Positions 14,050 through 28,752 of a stretch of DNA of 64,000 nt are shown in pieces (positions within the stretch are counted from its first letter, which is position 1; each line of letters opens with the position of its first letter). Source of the DNA: Ecdyonurus torrentis (lineage: Eukaryota; Arthropoda; Insecta; Ephemeroptera; Heptageniidae); the NCBI GenBank assembly GCA_949318235.1, contig OX439132.1:25452102-25516101 (forward strand). Reading direction: 5' to 3'. The notes below the pieces were generated by a model. The model did not search any database, was not told where the DNA came from, and saw only the letters and a list, made by a program, of their open reading frames with translations. Made by a program: the position numbers and the translations under genes.

Positions 14050-15330
14050 CATCGTATTGGCTTATAACTAAGTACAATACATGACAAAATGAAATCGAAT
14101 CCGCGAATTTTGTGCTGTGCTCAACCTCTTTATTATATGGACCTTGAGGAGAATACGAAAATTAAAATGCCTATTAAACGATTTTTTTTTTACCCCAAAT
14201 AAAGATTTTCTTGCAAAAAGTTGTAAATATTCTAGTGTCTCTTGTAATACAGATTTATAAAGATCTTTCACTGTAAGAAATATAGGGTTTAAGAAAAATG
14301 CAGAATAATGGGTTTAATGATGCACAAAATATTTCTGGAAAAGAGAACATGCATTTTACAAAAACCCAGCCCTTGTACTTTGATGTTGATGATGTTGATG
14401 ATCAAAGACTGGAAATTAGAAGAGTATTATGAACTAAAATATAGTTCAAATTAAATCTGTCAATCCATGTGTGTGTAATAGATTTTTATTTCTAACATGA
14501 TTCGTTGCAATAAAATGCATTTCTTACTACTTTATAGTAGCTAGTACTTCTTTTTTTATATTTCCGGACATCCAACTTGAAGTGTTTTTACATTTATTTT
14601 ATTGTATTATAAAGTTTAAAAATTTTTAAAAGATGAAAAGGATTCTTCTAAATCAAGGTAGAATAATGTTTTCTTTCAGTAAAATTTTGCGTATTTCTCC
14701 TATATTTTTTATTTCAGTATAAATAATATAGTATGATAAATTATAAACGTATAGATTATGTAACCATACTTTTAGTAATTTTATTTATTTAATTGTACCA
14801 TTTTTCAGCTTCATGAAGGTACAATAATTTTGGTATGAAACAAATCAAATTTTATTAATTAATGAACAAAAAACTTATTATCATTGTTTTAGAATTGATA
14901 TTGTTATTATTTTTTGTTTCTAAAAATAAACAATTTCATAAATGGAAATTCTCGTCTTCCTCTAAAGTTTTTTATGTGCTTAATGTTATTATTTTACAAT
15001 TTCATATTACACAAACTATAATAATAATACAATTAATATTTAATAACTTTTAACAAAATAGACAATTTATTCCTTAAAAAAAAAGTTTGTATGAAAAATG
15101 AGCAAAAACTTTTCTCTATACTTTTTTCTGTATAATATAATTTTTTTTTTATAACCGAACTGTTGATAAGCGTTTTTCAATTTCCTTTCATGCATGACGA
15201 AGTAAAAAATGATAAATTTACATGCATAACGACATAAAGTTAATGATAAAAAGTTCAGCTTTTTTTTCTGCTCAAAAAGAAAAAATGGATATAAAAAAAG
15301 GGAGATCACGAACAGCTAGGGAAAAAAAAA

Positions 15331-15334
<4 letters not shown>

Positions 15335-15361
<27 letters not shown>
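15335..15361 (+). repeat. Poly(T) tract
   Basis: T27, preceded by a short A-run and AAGC, so it can form a small A/T hairpin. Confidence 0.95.
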
Positions 15362-15473
15362 GCAAGTGTGAAGTGACAGGCTTGTTAAAGAATAATAATA
15401 TATAAAATGTAGGAGCAATAGTTCATACATAAGAGACAACCTGTCATTGGAGAACGTACAACAGCTGTTCTCC

Positions 15474-15487
15474 ACGTGACGTCACGT
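15474..15487. promoter_or_regulatory. E-box/CRE composite palindrome
   Basis: ACGTGACGTCACGT is a perfect 14-bp palindrome that contains a CRE (TGACGTCA, 15478-15485) overlapping an E-box CACGTG (15473-15478). A hairpin GGAGAAC...GTTCTCC lies just upstream. Unlike most CRE sites here it is not inside a recognised MITE. Binding by bZIP or bHLH proteins is only a motif-based inference. Confidence 0.35.
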
Positions 15488-16187
15488 TTGGAACGCCAGC
15501 TTGTTACATTACCCTTCCTTAAACTTATCATGTCCAAACATCTTCCTATCTGTATTATAAATATTATATATTTTTTCTTTTGTTTTTAAAGTATCTTTAT
15601 TTAACAGTTTTAATATTTTGTTTTCTTTTTCTGCTTGATTTACTTTATTGAAAACTTTTACTTCGCCAAAATTGCGATATTTGTTTAACCTTGTAAAAAG
15701 GATTCAAGAAAATACAGAAATAAGTTTGCATTGTTTAAATCCTTTGATTGCAAACTGTCCTTGTTCCCATCGGGTACTGGGTCATTCATTATACATATTA
15801 TTATTATACATATTAGTATTACATTTTTTTTACTCAATTTATTATTTATATATTTATTGTCTACTATATGATTTGTTGTTTCTTCGTGGAAAATTTTCGG
15901 AATAAATAAACTCTACTACATACGTAGTTAAATTTCATGCACATATCAACAATTGCAGTATTCAACAATTTATGTTTCAAAAGCTTCCTCCTGAAATTAA
16001 ATAATAGTACTCTTAAAAATTCTCTTCACATATTATAACCACTAATACTGTTCGTAAACCCTGTTCTCTGCTCCTAAAATGACGATCAACTTAGGTTATT
16101 CAAATGGAATACGCAATTTTTTGGTGCAAGAAAACTGGATTTATGAACAACATAACTAACTTGTATAATATATTGAATAATATCAAA

Positions 16188-16524
16188 TTAAAGGAATATA
16201 TCAGAATAAAACATAAGCATTTATATCACAAAACACTTGATGAGACTTATATAAATAACTTTAGTTTACCTCAAAACCCAACTTTAGCTCCGTAGCAGTA
16301 ATCAGAAAATTTCAATTTATGCAACCCGCACAACACTAATTTTTTCATGTTCTGACGTCAGAAACATGAAAAGTCACTTAAATTGCATACTTTAAAGTAT
16401 TTTTACGCTCTCTCGTGGGGCTACATTAGCATTCCGGTAAAAATTGTCATCAGTTTTGAAGATCCCATTTCTTGTTTATTCATTAAAAACCACAATATAT
16501 TGTTTTATGTGGTCTAGTGCTTAA
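16188..16524 (+). mobile_element. MITE family A, copy 3 (complete)
   Basis: TTAA at 16188-16191 and 16521-16524 bracket a left end AGGAATATATCAG and a right end TGGTCTAGTGC. Over its length it aligns with the copies at 3.2, 5.8 and 60.9 kb, including the blocks AAAACACTTGATG, TATGCAACCCGCACAAC and ACGCTCTCTCGTGGGG. The central palindrome has lost one T on its left side, but TGACGTCA at 16353-16360 is intact. Confidence 0.9.
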
Positions 16525-17158
16525 ATTTAAGTTTAAAAAAAAGTAACTAAAAATAGCTATCTTTTTAAAACTATAATAATATTATAATACTTTTAGTATT
16601 ATGTTTAAACATTGTCAGCTGCAAAGTCTTGTGTTTGACAGATTTCCTGTAGCTACAAAGGCATCAGAACGACCTGTCAATTGACTCAATAAACAAGCTA
16701 ATAAAGCAGAAACCTATATCCATTGATATCAAACGTATAGTACACTATATACATGATAAAACATTCAAAACCAGCACTTAACTCTCATATTGATTTTTTA
16801 TTTTATTTTATTTTGTGATTTTATATATCAGAGCGAAACTAATGCAAATACCAAATCCTCTTTGAACTGTGTCACAAATAATGCTCTCTATGTTTACATT
16901 AATAATTCAATTGTTTTTAGGTTACGTTTTAATGTTTTGTTCCATCAAATAATAATGATCAAAGTTAATATGGTGAGAGATTTTCTTTTGTCTAATTGAA
17001 AAAGAGAGAGAGAGAGTTTATATTTATACATTTTATATTTTTATAGACATATATAGTTATTAATATTTTAATATATAATAACAGTATATTAATTATTACA
17101 GTAAAATAAAATATAAGTTTATGTGTAATATTTTCTATAAATTTTCAAATTAAGATTC

Positions 17159-17454
17159 TATAGACCCCTTGCACATCCTTGCGCTTTGTTGCCATGTTTG
17201 TGGTGCCTAGTACATTTTCCAGCGTAGGGGAAACATCATTTCTCCTAATTTTTTCATATAAAAATAGTTTATTTCAACTGAAAGAATTTTTCTGGTATTC
17301 TTGTAGCTTATTAGGAGCTATAAATAAGGCTTTGATTGAGATTTGAGGCTTCTTTTGGTGTTAAAAACATAAAAATGACGTTTTTCCTATGCTGGCCTAT
17401 GTATTCCAGACCAAAAGAACGGTGGCTCTTAAATATGAGTGCAACTAGTCTATA
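17159..17454. mobile_element. TA-flanked foldback MITE
   Basis: The left end TAGACCCCTTGCAC and right end GTGCAACTAGTCTA are inverted repeats, each next to a TA. Inner arms also pair: CCAGCGTAGGGGAAACATC against GACGTTTTTCCTATGCTGG. The element is single copy in this window and non-coding. TA duplication fits Tc1/mariner-type or related elements, but with a 2-bp site the boundary is only suggestive. Confidence 0.75.
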
Positions 17455-17855
17455 GAACTTTTTAAACTGTTAAAAATGACAATTATAATATAATTGCCTC
17501 TAAAAATTGCAATCAAAGTGAATAAGAGAGTCAATAAAATTTATTTGAAATTTAAAATTTAAAAAAAAGTCAAGTTTTTTTTACTAACTTTTTTTATTTT
17601 ATTTTTATATATATATTTTGTAATTATATTTATATTTTATTTTGTTGAATATTCTAAATAAAGCCTTATTATTATAGAAGACAATTTCCAATAAATATCT
17701 TATATATTTTCCCAACATTTTCAGAATAATAATAAAAAAAAGTTCTTTCCTATGGTAACTAAATCCTTTTTTCAATAAAATGACGTCAATATGGAGAACA
17801 AAAGGCTATATATATTTTTTTTATATAAACTGCGTATTTTTGAAATAATAATAAC

Positions 17856-17878
17856 AAAAAAAAAAAAAAAAAAAAAAA
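17856..17878 (+). repeat. Poly(A) tract
   Basis: A run of about 23 A preceded by AATAATAATAAC. Confidence 0.95.
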
Positions 17879-18179
17879 CGTTGACAAGCTTACGCCTGTA
17901 TAAAAACAAACAAATGAGGCAGGCAGGCTGATTTTTAAGAAAGACGAGAAGAAAGAATCAATGTTTTCTTTTCAAAAAGATAATAACGTCGTTTTCTTTT
18001 CCTCTCTACACCACAAAAAGTAAAGCACACGTGTAGACTGGAAAAAGAAACAAATATATAATACGTAATAGGCATAATAAAAGAATATCTTGAACCAAAA
18101 AGTATCTCATTTAAAGGTCAAATAATGATTGAAATTTAAGCTTTTTTTTACCTTTTAAGGATGGGTTTCTTTTGGTATT

Positions 18180-18180
18180 A

Positions 18181-18217
<37 letters not shown>

Positions 18218-18218
18218 T
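18180..18218 (+). repeat. (GA)n microsatellite
   Basis: A 38-bp GA tract with one AAA interruption. Confidence 0.96.
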
Positions 18219-18615
18219 CATTATTTTGTGTGACCTTTATTGTGATATTCAATCGCTCATTTTTATACGTTTATTATAAATATTTGCATATTATGTAGGT
18301 ACATTACATAATATTTAGTACCTACTATCATAAACATAAATATTTTGATAAAAGATTTAATTTTAAACACCATATTTCAATGTAGAATTATATAATATAA
18401 GTAGAGAGAAAATGATAGGTATAAACTTTTTTTTTTAAAGATGTTTAACACAAATGCTCGAAATCTTAGTTATCTTAGATATTTTTATCCCACATCTAAA
18501 ATAAACGAAATTAATGTAAGTACTTTATGTGTACCTGACACTAAAATCTAGAACATTATTCTGACTAAATTTATTATTATTGTATGTGTTTGTCGTTAGG
18601 TATAAATGAGACCTT

Positions 18616-18899
18616 AGCTCGTTCTGTAAACTACGCACAAAAATTGAGCCGGCTTCGAAAATGTTCCTTTGTTATAAACAACTGGATATGACGTCGTTAC
18701 CTGTTTACTACGTTTATTCATATGGTCGATAACTTTTTACTTGATAAGAATGAAAGAAACTCCAGAAAAAAAAGTTCCATGCTCTTCATGCGACTCAATT
18801 TTGTTGGCTCAAAAAACAAGATCAACCAATTAATGTGTCGTATTTTGTTGGTCAGCCAATCACTGTTGTTGAGATTCACTTTACTTTACAGAACAAGCT
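18616..18899 (+). mobile_element. MITE family C, copy 1
   Basis: The left end AGCTCGTTCTGTAAACTACG and the right end TTTACAGAACAAGCT form an inverted repeat of about 15 bp. The internal sequence aligns with the copies at 28.4 and 56.1 kb, including CAGCTTCGAAAATGTTCCTT-like and AACTTTTTACTTGATAAGAATG-like blocks and TTATGACGTCGTTACCTG (here ATATGACGTCGTTACCTG). The internal A-run is only A6 here. Flanking triplets CTT and GTT do not match exactly. Superfamily uncertain. Confidence 0.88.
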
Positions 18900-19202
18900 G
18901 TTGAAATTATTTCATTTGTTGTGTAAAATTTATTTATTATAAATAATGACTATTATAATAAACCAACGTTTGTTTTAACTATTATTGTTACTATGAACTG
19001 CCTGGGTCAGTACAGATTCTTATATAATACAATAAATGTTGTAAATGAATAGAAAATTTAAAAATTCTTGGTGTACTGGTACATTCTAAATGTTTTAATT
19101 TAAACAGTCCATATTTAAGCAATACAATATGACAACACTTCGAAAATTAAATAATGAAAATACCTTTATGTGTGCGATTATAATTATATTATTTACAGCA
19201 AC

Positions 19203-19204
<2 letters not shown>

Positions 19205-19233
<29 letters not shown>
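19205..19233 (+). repeat. Poly(A) tract
   Basis: A run of 29 A; open frames across it encode poly-Lys or poly-Phe and are spurious. Confidence 0.95.
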
Positions 19234-19238
<5 letters not shown>

Positions 19239-19540
19239 GGTAATTATTATTCTAAATTTTAATCGTTCATATAAACCCAATAAAGATACAGTAATTGATA
19301 TTGATTTATGTTTTGTTTTATTAGTTTACAAGGCATACAAAACAAATTATATGTGATAATCTATCATTATATCCTTATAGCTAATTATAGTAATTACATA
19401 TTGTGAGCTAGCAAATATGTTTGTAATATTTCCGCAATTAGTAAAATACTGAAAGTGTAATTATAAATTTAAATGGATTTGAAATAAAAACATTTAGAGA
19501 TTTATTGGATAAATTCTTAATATTTATACAACCCACACTA

Positions 19541-19852
19541 AAAATAATCGTTGAAAAGCTTGTACACAGTTTTGCAATGCTTTAAGTATTGTAGAATCAA
19601 CGGTTATGACGTATTTAAACGTTGACAATCTAACGCTAAAGCGTAAGTGACGTCACAAGCGTTATAATCACAATGAAATAAACGTTAAACTTGGCCGTTA
19701 CAATTCTACGATTTTTCTATTTAATCTCAACGCTTGTGACGTCACTAACGTTTTTATTGTTGAAATATCAACGTTTAGTGACGTCATCACCGTTTATTTC
19801 ACAATACTTAAATCATTGCAAAACTGTGTACAAGCTTTTCAACGCTTATTTT
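19541..19852. mobile_element. Long palindromic (foldback) element with three CRE sites
   Basis: The outer arms AAAATAATCGTTGAAAAGC and GCTTTTCAACGCTTATTTT continue inward as CTTGTACACAGTTTTGCAAT and its exact complement, then ACTTAAA-containing sequence. The interior repeats AACGTT/AACGCT motifs and contains TGACGTCA at 19648, 19737 and 19779, two of them within GTGACGTCAC. No coding potential and no clear target duplication; a foldback MITE is the likeliest reading. Confidence 0.8.
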
Positions 19853-20242
19853 GCCATGCTATACATATAATAGAAAAATATTTAAATATTTATTTTTTGT
19901 TCAATATTAGTTATAAGGACTTTTTTATCGCTTCATCCATTTCATTATGTTATGAAACTACACATGGATGCATTTTAATTGTTTATTAATAGTGTTTTGA
20001 ATATATATAAAAAAATATATGAATATTTATAATACAATCAACTTATTAATTACAAAAAAAAAAGTTTGCTTCATTAAAGTTTTCAACATAATTGAGTTGC
20101 TGTTATTTATCATTAATAATTTATTTGTTCGTGTATGCATGAAATTGATAAAAAATTAAATTATTATTCATATTTTTGTTTTACGGTATTTTAACGTAGT
20201 TAGATTATAACTGTTTACTTATTTGAAAGTATGGAATTAGTA

Positions 20243-22204
<1,962 letters not shown>

Positions 22205-22275
<71 letters not shown>
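22205..22275 (+). repeat. (TA)n microsatellite
   Basis: A TA tract of about 70 bp ending in CACATATA. Confidence 0.97.
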
Positions 22276-22282
<7 letters not shown>

Positions 22283-23035
22283 AAAAAGTGTAAAAAGGCA
22301 ACTTTATTCGTAAATAATTAACACTGTTCATTAGTTGTTGAGAAAAAAACACATTTTGTACTCAATGTGGTGTAAATAATGTCAGTAAAACAGAATATAA
22401 GCACATTGCTGACACATTTTAACACTATGTATATAGAAATATTTTATGAGGTTAATGCTTTTTTATACTGTATTATACAAAGCTTAAATGTATTATTATA
22501 TATACTCTTGATGGATGTAAGTTTAATATAATATATTTTATTTATTTGTTCTCAATTTTTTCTCTTTGTTTATTATTATATAAAAGTGTAGAACTACAAG
22601 AAGTGTATATTTATATAATCATAATACATCAAAGTAACATTATTTGACAAATGATATATCTCATGTTTTTACTCTTGTAACACAATAACTTAGCTCTTAT
22701 TAAAATGCTTTTTACATTTATTATTTATTAATATTATATGTGTTGCACTTTATATTTTCATTTTTGTGATTTGAATTATGTTTTAAATTGACGTTATCAC
22801 TACTATAGTGGCCCTTAAATTAGCATTTCAGAAAATTATAGATGGTTCTTACTTTTGTAAATTTTACTTTAAAACAGCCTAACACTTTAAACTTAATAGC
22901 AACAAGCAAGGGGACTCTTTTTTCTTTGTTTGATGAGGGGAGATATTATGAAAAAATTTCAACAGATTTTATGATGTAAAAATCAAAACAAATGTAGTCA
23001 TTAAAATGATTGATATATAATTTTTTACATCAAAT

Positions 23036-23153
<118 letters not shown>

Positions 23154-24367
23154 AGTCTATGCAAATATAAAGTAGTAGAGAAGTGGCGTCAATACGTTAA
23201 ATAGAAAATTTTGATATTAAGAAGTTAGTGTTGTGTGAAATACCGGACCATTAACTCTGTCATGGCAAGAGTGAGAAAACGCGAGATTACACGAGATATC
23301 CAGCATCTGCAATTGACATAGTTTTTTTTATATATATATAAAACTTCTATATAACTATTAATTTAATGCAAAGAATAAATTTATAACAAATCATCACCAT
23401 TTCCTACAAAACTTTTTGATGTAGAATATTCTATTTTTTTGTTATATTTTATAGAAAAAAATTATTAGCATATTTAAAACTCAGACGATCGATATAATAT
23501 TTTAATTATATTAGTTGTTGCTATCGTAATTTTTTAATCAATAAGTAAAAAAAAAATAAAAAAGGAAAAAACTTTTAACTAAGCGCAAAAAATTAGGTAT
23601 AATTTACGAAAGAATAAATATTAGATGTGCAGTACGCAAATATAATTATAGTTTCATTTTATTTTAGTTGGAAAACTGTTCTTGCAAGTAATATTTACTT
23701 CAATTTGAGATAAAAAAATAAAGCAAATAAGTAATATGCAAAGAAATATAGTTTTCAATGTATAAAGTTGTCAAGTAGAATAATTTTCAAAACTAAATAT
23801 TTTGTAGTTATTAAGAAAGTTATAATATAAGCTTGGCAATTTCAATATAATATTAAATATTATTCTATAGAGAATATTTATCATACTCTGTTAAATTAAA
23901 AATTCTCTTTCATTTACATTCTTTTGTATTCGAGGTAATTATTATAATCTAATTACGTGATAGCATCTGTATTGATTGAACGATACCAACAATTAATTTG
24001 TTCTCGAGGCAGTTTTTATTTTATTATCATTATTATTATTTGTCCCAAAGGATATATAGAAAATAACGCTCGTAGCAAAAAAAAAATATATATATCGAAC
24101 AAATGAATTTTTAGCTTTTGATGATATGTGTTTTATTATTTACTCAATCAAAGCTCCATGTTTTTAAATCGCAATTGTCATATTCAATTTCAATGTTATT
24201 TGTGAAATATAAACTTTTTACTATAACATGCAAGCATTATTAATATTTATTATTTTGTATGGATACAATGATATTGACCCACGTGACTCTATTAAAGGTC
24301 AATTATATCAATGTTTTTATGTTTCTACAAAAATTATTACTATCATTTTTTTTTTTTTTTTTTTTTG

Positions 24368-24700
24368 TTAAAAGGCCCCTGGCCTCAAAAACAAATTTCC
24401 TCTCAATGATAAATCATAAGATAGGATTATTATACACACACATATTTTGTGCCTTGACCCTTCAGTACTCTCGCAAACTGGGAAGAAAATTTGTAAAGTG
24501 GGCAACCTGCGCTACAATTTCTATTGTAGACCCGGAATTGTTGACGTCATGAAGTCCTAAAGTTGCCTACTTTACAATTTTTCAGCCCCAGTTTGTGAGG
24601 CTACAGAAGGGTTCAAGGATATAATATGTGTATGAATGATGGTCCCATCTCATCAATTTTACGTTTTTGATTCAATTCTTTGAGACCTGGAGCCCTTTAA
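24368..24700 (+). mobile_element. MITE family D (TTAA-flanked, GC-rich ends)
   Basis: TTAA at 24368-24371 and 24697-24700 bracket AAGGCCCCTGGCCTCAAA and TTTGAGACCTGGAGCCCT, an 18-bp imperfect terminal inverted repeat. Inner inverted segments also pair: CCTTGACCCTTCAGTA against GAAGGGTTCAAGG, and CAAACTGGG against CCCAGTTTG. TGACGTCA occurs at 24542-24549. A T-run abuts the left TTAA. The 97-codon open frame across it is incidental. Inferred piggyBac-like non-autonomous element. Confidence 0.87.
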
Positions 24701-25204
24701 TAATTATCGTTATTTATGGTGTGAGAATACTGTCTATATCCTGGTGTGCGTAAGTTTGATTTAAATTTGTTAAAATACATACGATCAATCAATGAAATAT
24801 CAAACTGAGAGGAATATAGAAATTAAAAATTGAAATTTATCAAAAAATAAACTTTGTATTTATGTAAAAAGAAAAAGAATTAAAATAATGATATATATTT
24901 TTGCTAATATAGGTGCAGCAAAAGCAAAATCATGAGGTAAAATCTTTATTTTTTTTTGTATTAAATATATAATATATTTGTTAATCATAAAAGTATGAAT
25001 CACAGTTCGATATTTGAAAAGTGTGTTACAAAATAAACTTGCATATTTTAAAATATTTTGTCAATGTTCTATTAATATCCAATATCATGTTTTGCATAAT
25101 ACTTACAGTTACAGACTGTATGATATTTTCGCCTACAAATGTCATAAGTAGACTTTTAGCTTTAAAATCTATTGTGTATGAAAACTACAAGACAAAATAA
25201 AATA

Positions 25205-25372
25205 TTAAAGAGATTCTGACCTCATGAACAAAATTTCCTTTTAAAATTTACGAGATGTGACGTCATGTGACTATTAAACATACACATGACACTCATTATG
25301 TCCTTTAACTCTTTGGTATCCAGTTTCTTCACGAACTGGGGGAGAAAAATTGTATGGTAAACAACTTTTTTC
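25205..25372 (+). mobile_element. Diverged partial copy of MITE family D
   Basis: TTAA at 25205-25208 is followed by AGAGATTCTGACCTCATGAAC and then AAATTTCCTTTT, which lines up with the left half of the 24.4-kb element (GGCCCCTGGCCTCAAAAAC, AAATTTCCTCTC). Later blocks GTCCTTTAACTCTTTGGTA and CGAACTGGGGGAGAAAAATT also correspond. Homology fades near 25372 and no right end was found. It carries TGACGTCA at 25258-25265. Confidence 0.7.
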
Positions 25373-26102
25373 TTTTTCTTCTTCTTCTAACAGTTGCAGT
25401 AATTCTATATACTTCTAGCTGTAAAAAAAAAATGAACAAATGAACAAAATAATATAATGATCATAAGATTAGTACGTAACTAACTTATATGATATAAATA
25501 GTATTTTCTATATAGTACAATACATGATTTTAATGGTGTCAATAAAATAAATGTATTATTGTAATAATAATAGTATGATTTCATAATATTACGTTACAAC
25601 AATGCAATTAAATTACAACGCAACAATATAGCACTCTATATTTATAATAGCAACTTACTGCTAGTCAACAGAATTAGAACAAAATTGCATTGTAATTAAA
25701 TTGACCTAAATTTATAGTATAGTAGTAATTTAATTTTCAATGTACGTAAAGCTACTTCATAAGAAATTTAATTTTATTACCAATGTAAAATTTACATTTT
25801 ATAATAGAATATTGATAATATATATTTATATATTTTATAGAATATGAAGTATATATACTTTGATACTTTATTATATTTAATTTTAAAAGTTTATTATACA
25901 TAATAATTTTATCAGTTTTTAACATTAATTTAATAGCTTTAATAATATTATTATTACTTAATACATTATTTTTTAAATGTATTGGTTAAAGACTTGTTTA
26001 TTATTTTTATTATTATTTTAAATTTTAGGAATAGAAATGTCAAAAGTTACAGTTCCACTCAAAAGCTTTTTACAAATTTTAATTCGTTCCATTTGAAACT
26101 TC

Positions 26103-26418
26103 TTAAAGGTGTAGAACACCTTGAACAAAAAAGTTGTGTAATATCCTAACAAACCTTAAAATTAACGTTGATTTGGCTGGAGTCATTGATTTCTAATTTA
26201 TTTTCCATTCACAAGATGCCACTGGTGCTCACTGACGTCACAGCTTGCCCGGTTTTCGCGCGCGTACAACAAGCGATCTGTGACATCAGTGACCGCCAGT
26301 GGCATTTTGTGAATGGAAAATAAATTAGAAATCAATGACTTAGGCCAAACCCACGTTGATTTTCAGGTTTGTTAGGATATTACACAACTTTTTTGTTCAA
26401 GGTGTTATACGCCTTTAA
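26103..26418. mobile_element. Hairpin MITE family B, copy 1
   Basis: This is an almost complete palindrome with arms of about 145 bp, bounded by TTAA at 26103-26106 and 26415-26418. The left end is AGGTGTAGAACACCTTGAAC and the right end its near reverse complement, GTTCAAGGTGTTATACGCCT. Matching arm blocks include GTCATTGATTTCTAATTTAT and its complement, and CCAGTGGCATTTTGTGAATG. The loop is CpG-rich (TTTTCGCGCGCGTAC). TGACGTCA sits in the left arm next to the loop (26233-26240); the right-arm counterpart is TGACATCA. Three further copies are in the window. TTAA flanks suggest piggyBac-type mobilisation. Confidence 0.92.
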
Positions 26419-28416
26419 GTTTTAATTTGTCTAAAACACACACAAAAAAAACTAACTTTTAATAATTAAAAAAAAAACGTGTAAATATGAATTGTTAATA
26501 GCTTCTATATTAATTTTTTTTAAATATAATTTTATTTATTGCTGACAATAGAATTTAATCCTAACTATTGTTAGAGCATTAGTATGTAAATAGCATAAGT
26601 AACAATATCTAACTTTTCTAGATATTTACAGTATAGTATAACTTTAGTTTATAATATTCAGTGCATTGATGTAAACAGATGCAAACTAAATACAACTTCT
26701 ATAATACTGTATTGACATTGCAACATCAAAGTTACGGTGGTAATACAGAGCTACCCAGAGGGCGTCTTCTACTCTAAACTAATAGTATTGAATTTCCATG
26801 AATATTCTGCATTTATTACATAAAATCTGTCTAAATTCAAAATAATATTTACTTAGTGTGATTATCTATGTTTAATTGTGTTTAATTAGTTATTTTTAAG
26901 GGAAGAGATTAGTAACATCAAACAGACTAAAATATTTATAGTTAACTGGTCCTAATTTTTTTTTTAATTTTTTTTATAGTTTGGTATTGGTATTTTGAAC
27001 TACGAGAAATTGAAGTATTTTAAACTTATGGAGTGTATGACTTTTGTTAATTACGTGGGTTAAAAATGCACAACTTAATATTAATTTTAAATAAAAATTA
27101 TTTTCTCTCATACAATAATGGCAAAGATAATTACCTGAAATTTGTATCAGTGGTCACAATAAGCTTTAAAATGAATATATTGAAGTATTTAGACTATCAA
27201 AATATGGAGTTAATGTATATTCAACCATTCCCTTTAAAGAAATAGATTTGTTTATTTATTTATTTTTTCTACGTTTTCTAGAAAAAAATATAGATAATAA
27301 TATATATAAGATATAGATTATAATATATGTATAATCAAGATATATTTAACATAATAATTTTAGTATCCAAATTTTGTGATATGAGTGGTATAATGGTTTT
27401 CGTGGCTTTAAGTTTAACAAAAATATATAAAATAAAAATTACGTTGCAGTGAAGTTTCATAATTATTTGCGTTTTAGAAATACCATGTAATGTTTTGAAA
27501 TATTACAATCAATTAAAATCTCCATATATGTGTCTGCATTTTACTTCTATAATGTGATAGAGTAAACTTTTACATCACAGGATCTTTACGTAATATAGAT
27601 AATAGATATACATACCCTAATATTTAGTTGTGTGAAATGTAATTAAAAATATTTCAATATATCACTTAATTTACGTCTTTTATAACGATTTAATTTTGAA
27701 AATACAAATAAAATAACAATAAAAAAATATAAATAAAATATGGCTCGGTGGTTGATGATGGCAAATATCTATAAAGTTCACAAACGTAGTGACTCTGTAT
27801 TCTCTGCTAAATCATAACAACAAATGACAATTCTGATGCAAATATAGGAATTATCTAAATTCAAAATGCATTTCAACTGACCTTTTCTCTTTTGAATGAT
27901 ATGAATCATTTTTTTAAATATAAAGTATATAATTATTTATATATTTATTATTATTTCTAGTTATCAGAAGCATATTATATATTTTTATTATACTTGTAGT
28001 TAAACTTTGAATTATCTGCAACTTACAATATTATATAATATTTTTATTTTCATGAGTTATATTTAATCATAAAACTTTATTTTATAGCTTTAATTTTGGC
28101 ACCAACTACTTTGTAATATGATTACATTTATATGAGACGTTTTATAGCATATTTTGATTTTAAAAAGAGTAACTAGGTCAATATAATTTAATATTAAACT
28201 TTATGCATTTTTTTTACCATAGCTGTGTGATCGTAAATTTATTATACATTTTTTTTTCTTTCATGTACTGTATGTTAGATCCACGTTTCAAGTATATATA
28301 ATCATATTTCAGAATAACTTCAAAAATATTTTAAAAGTTTTTACAGTTATAATTTTTTGTGCTTTAAAAGTTCAGAATTCTGAGCTATCTTTCAGCGCAG
28401 TATACACGATTGTGAT
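26419..28416. other. AT-rich stretch without recognised gene
   Basis: No open frame of 60 codons, no tandem repeat and no clear inverted repeat was seen in these 2 kb. Confidence 0.6.
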
Positions 28417-28419
28417 AAT

Positions 28420-28636
28420 AGCTCGTTCTATAAACTACACACAAATATTGAGCCAGCTTCGAAAATGTTCCTTTGTTAAAAACAGCTGGTTATGACGTCG
28501 TTACCTGTTTACTGCGTTTATACATATGGTCATCGATCATTGTTATTTCTTCTTTTAGAACTTTGAACTTGATAAGAATGAAAGAAAATTCCCAATAAAA
28601 GTTCCAGTCTCAATATGCAACTCACTTTTATCGGCT

Positions 28637-28674
<38 letters not shown>

Positions 28675-28752
28675 TAAACCAATGAATGTGTCTTATTTTG
28701 TTGGTCAGCTAATCACTGTTATTGAGATTCTCTTTACTTTCCAGGACGAGCT
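28420..28752 (+). mobile_element. MITE family C, copy 2 (A35 tract inside)
   Basis: AGCTCGTTCTATAAACTACA at the left and GGACGAGCT at the right are flanked by the same triplet AAT on both sides (28417-28419 and 28753-28755). The body matches the 18.6 and 56.1-kb copies. After TCGGCTC there is an A35 run (28638-28672). The 3-bp duplication would fit PIF/Harbinger-like transposition, though the triplet is not the classical TWA. Confidence 0.9.
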
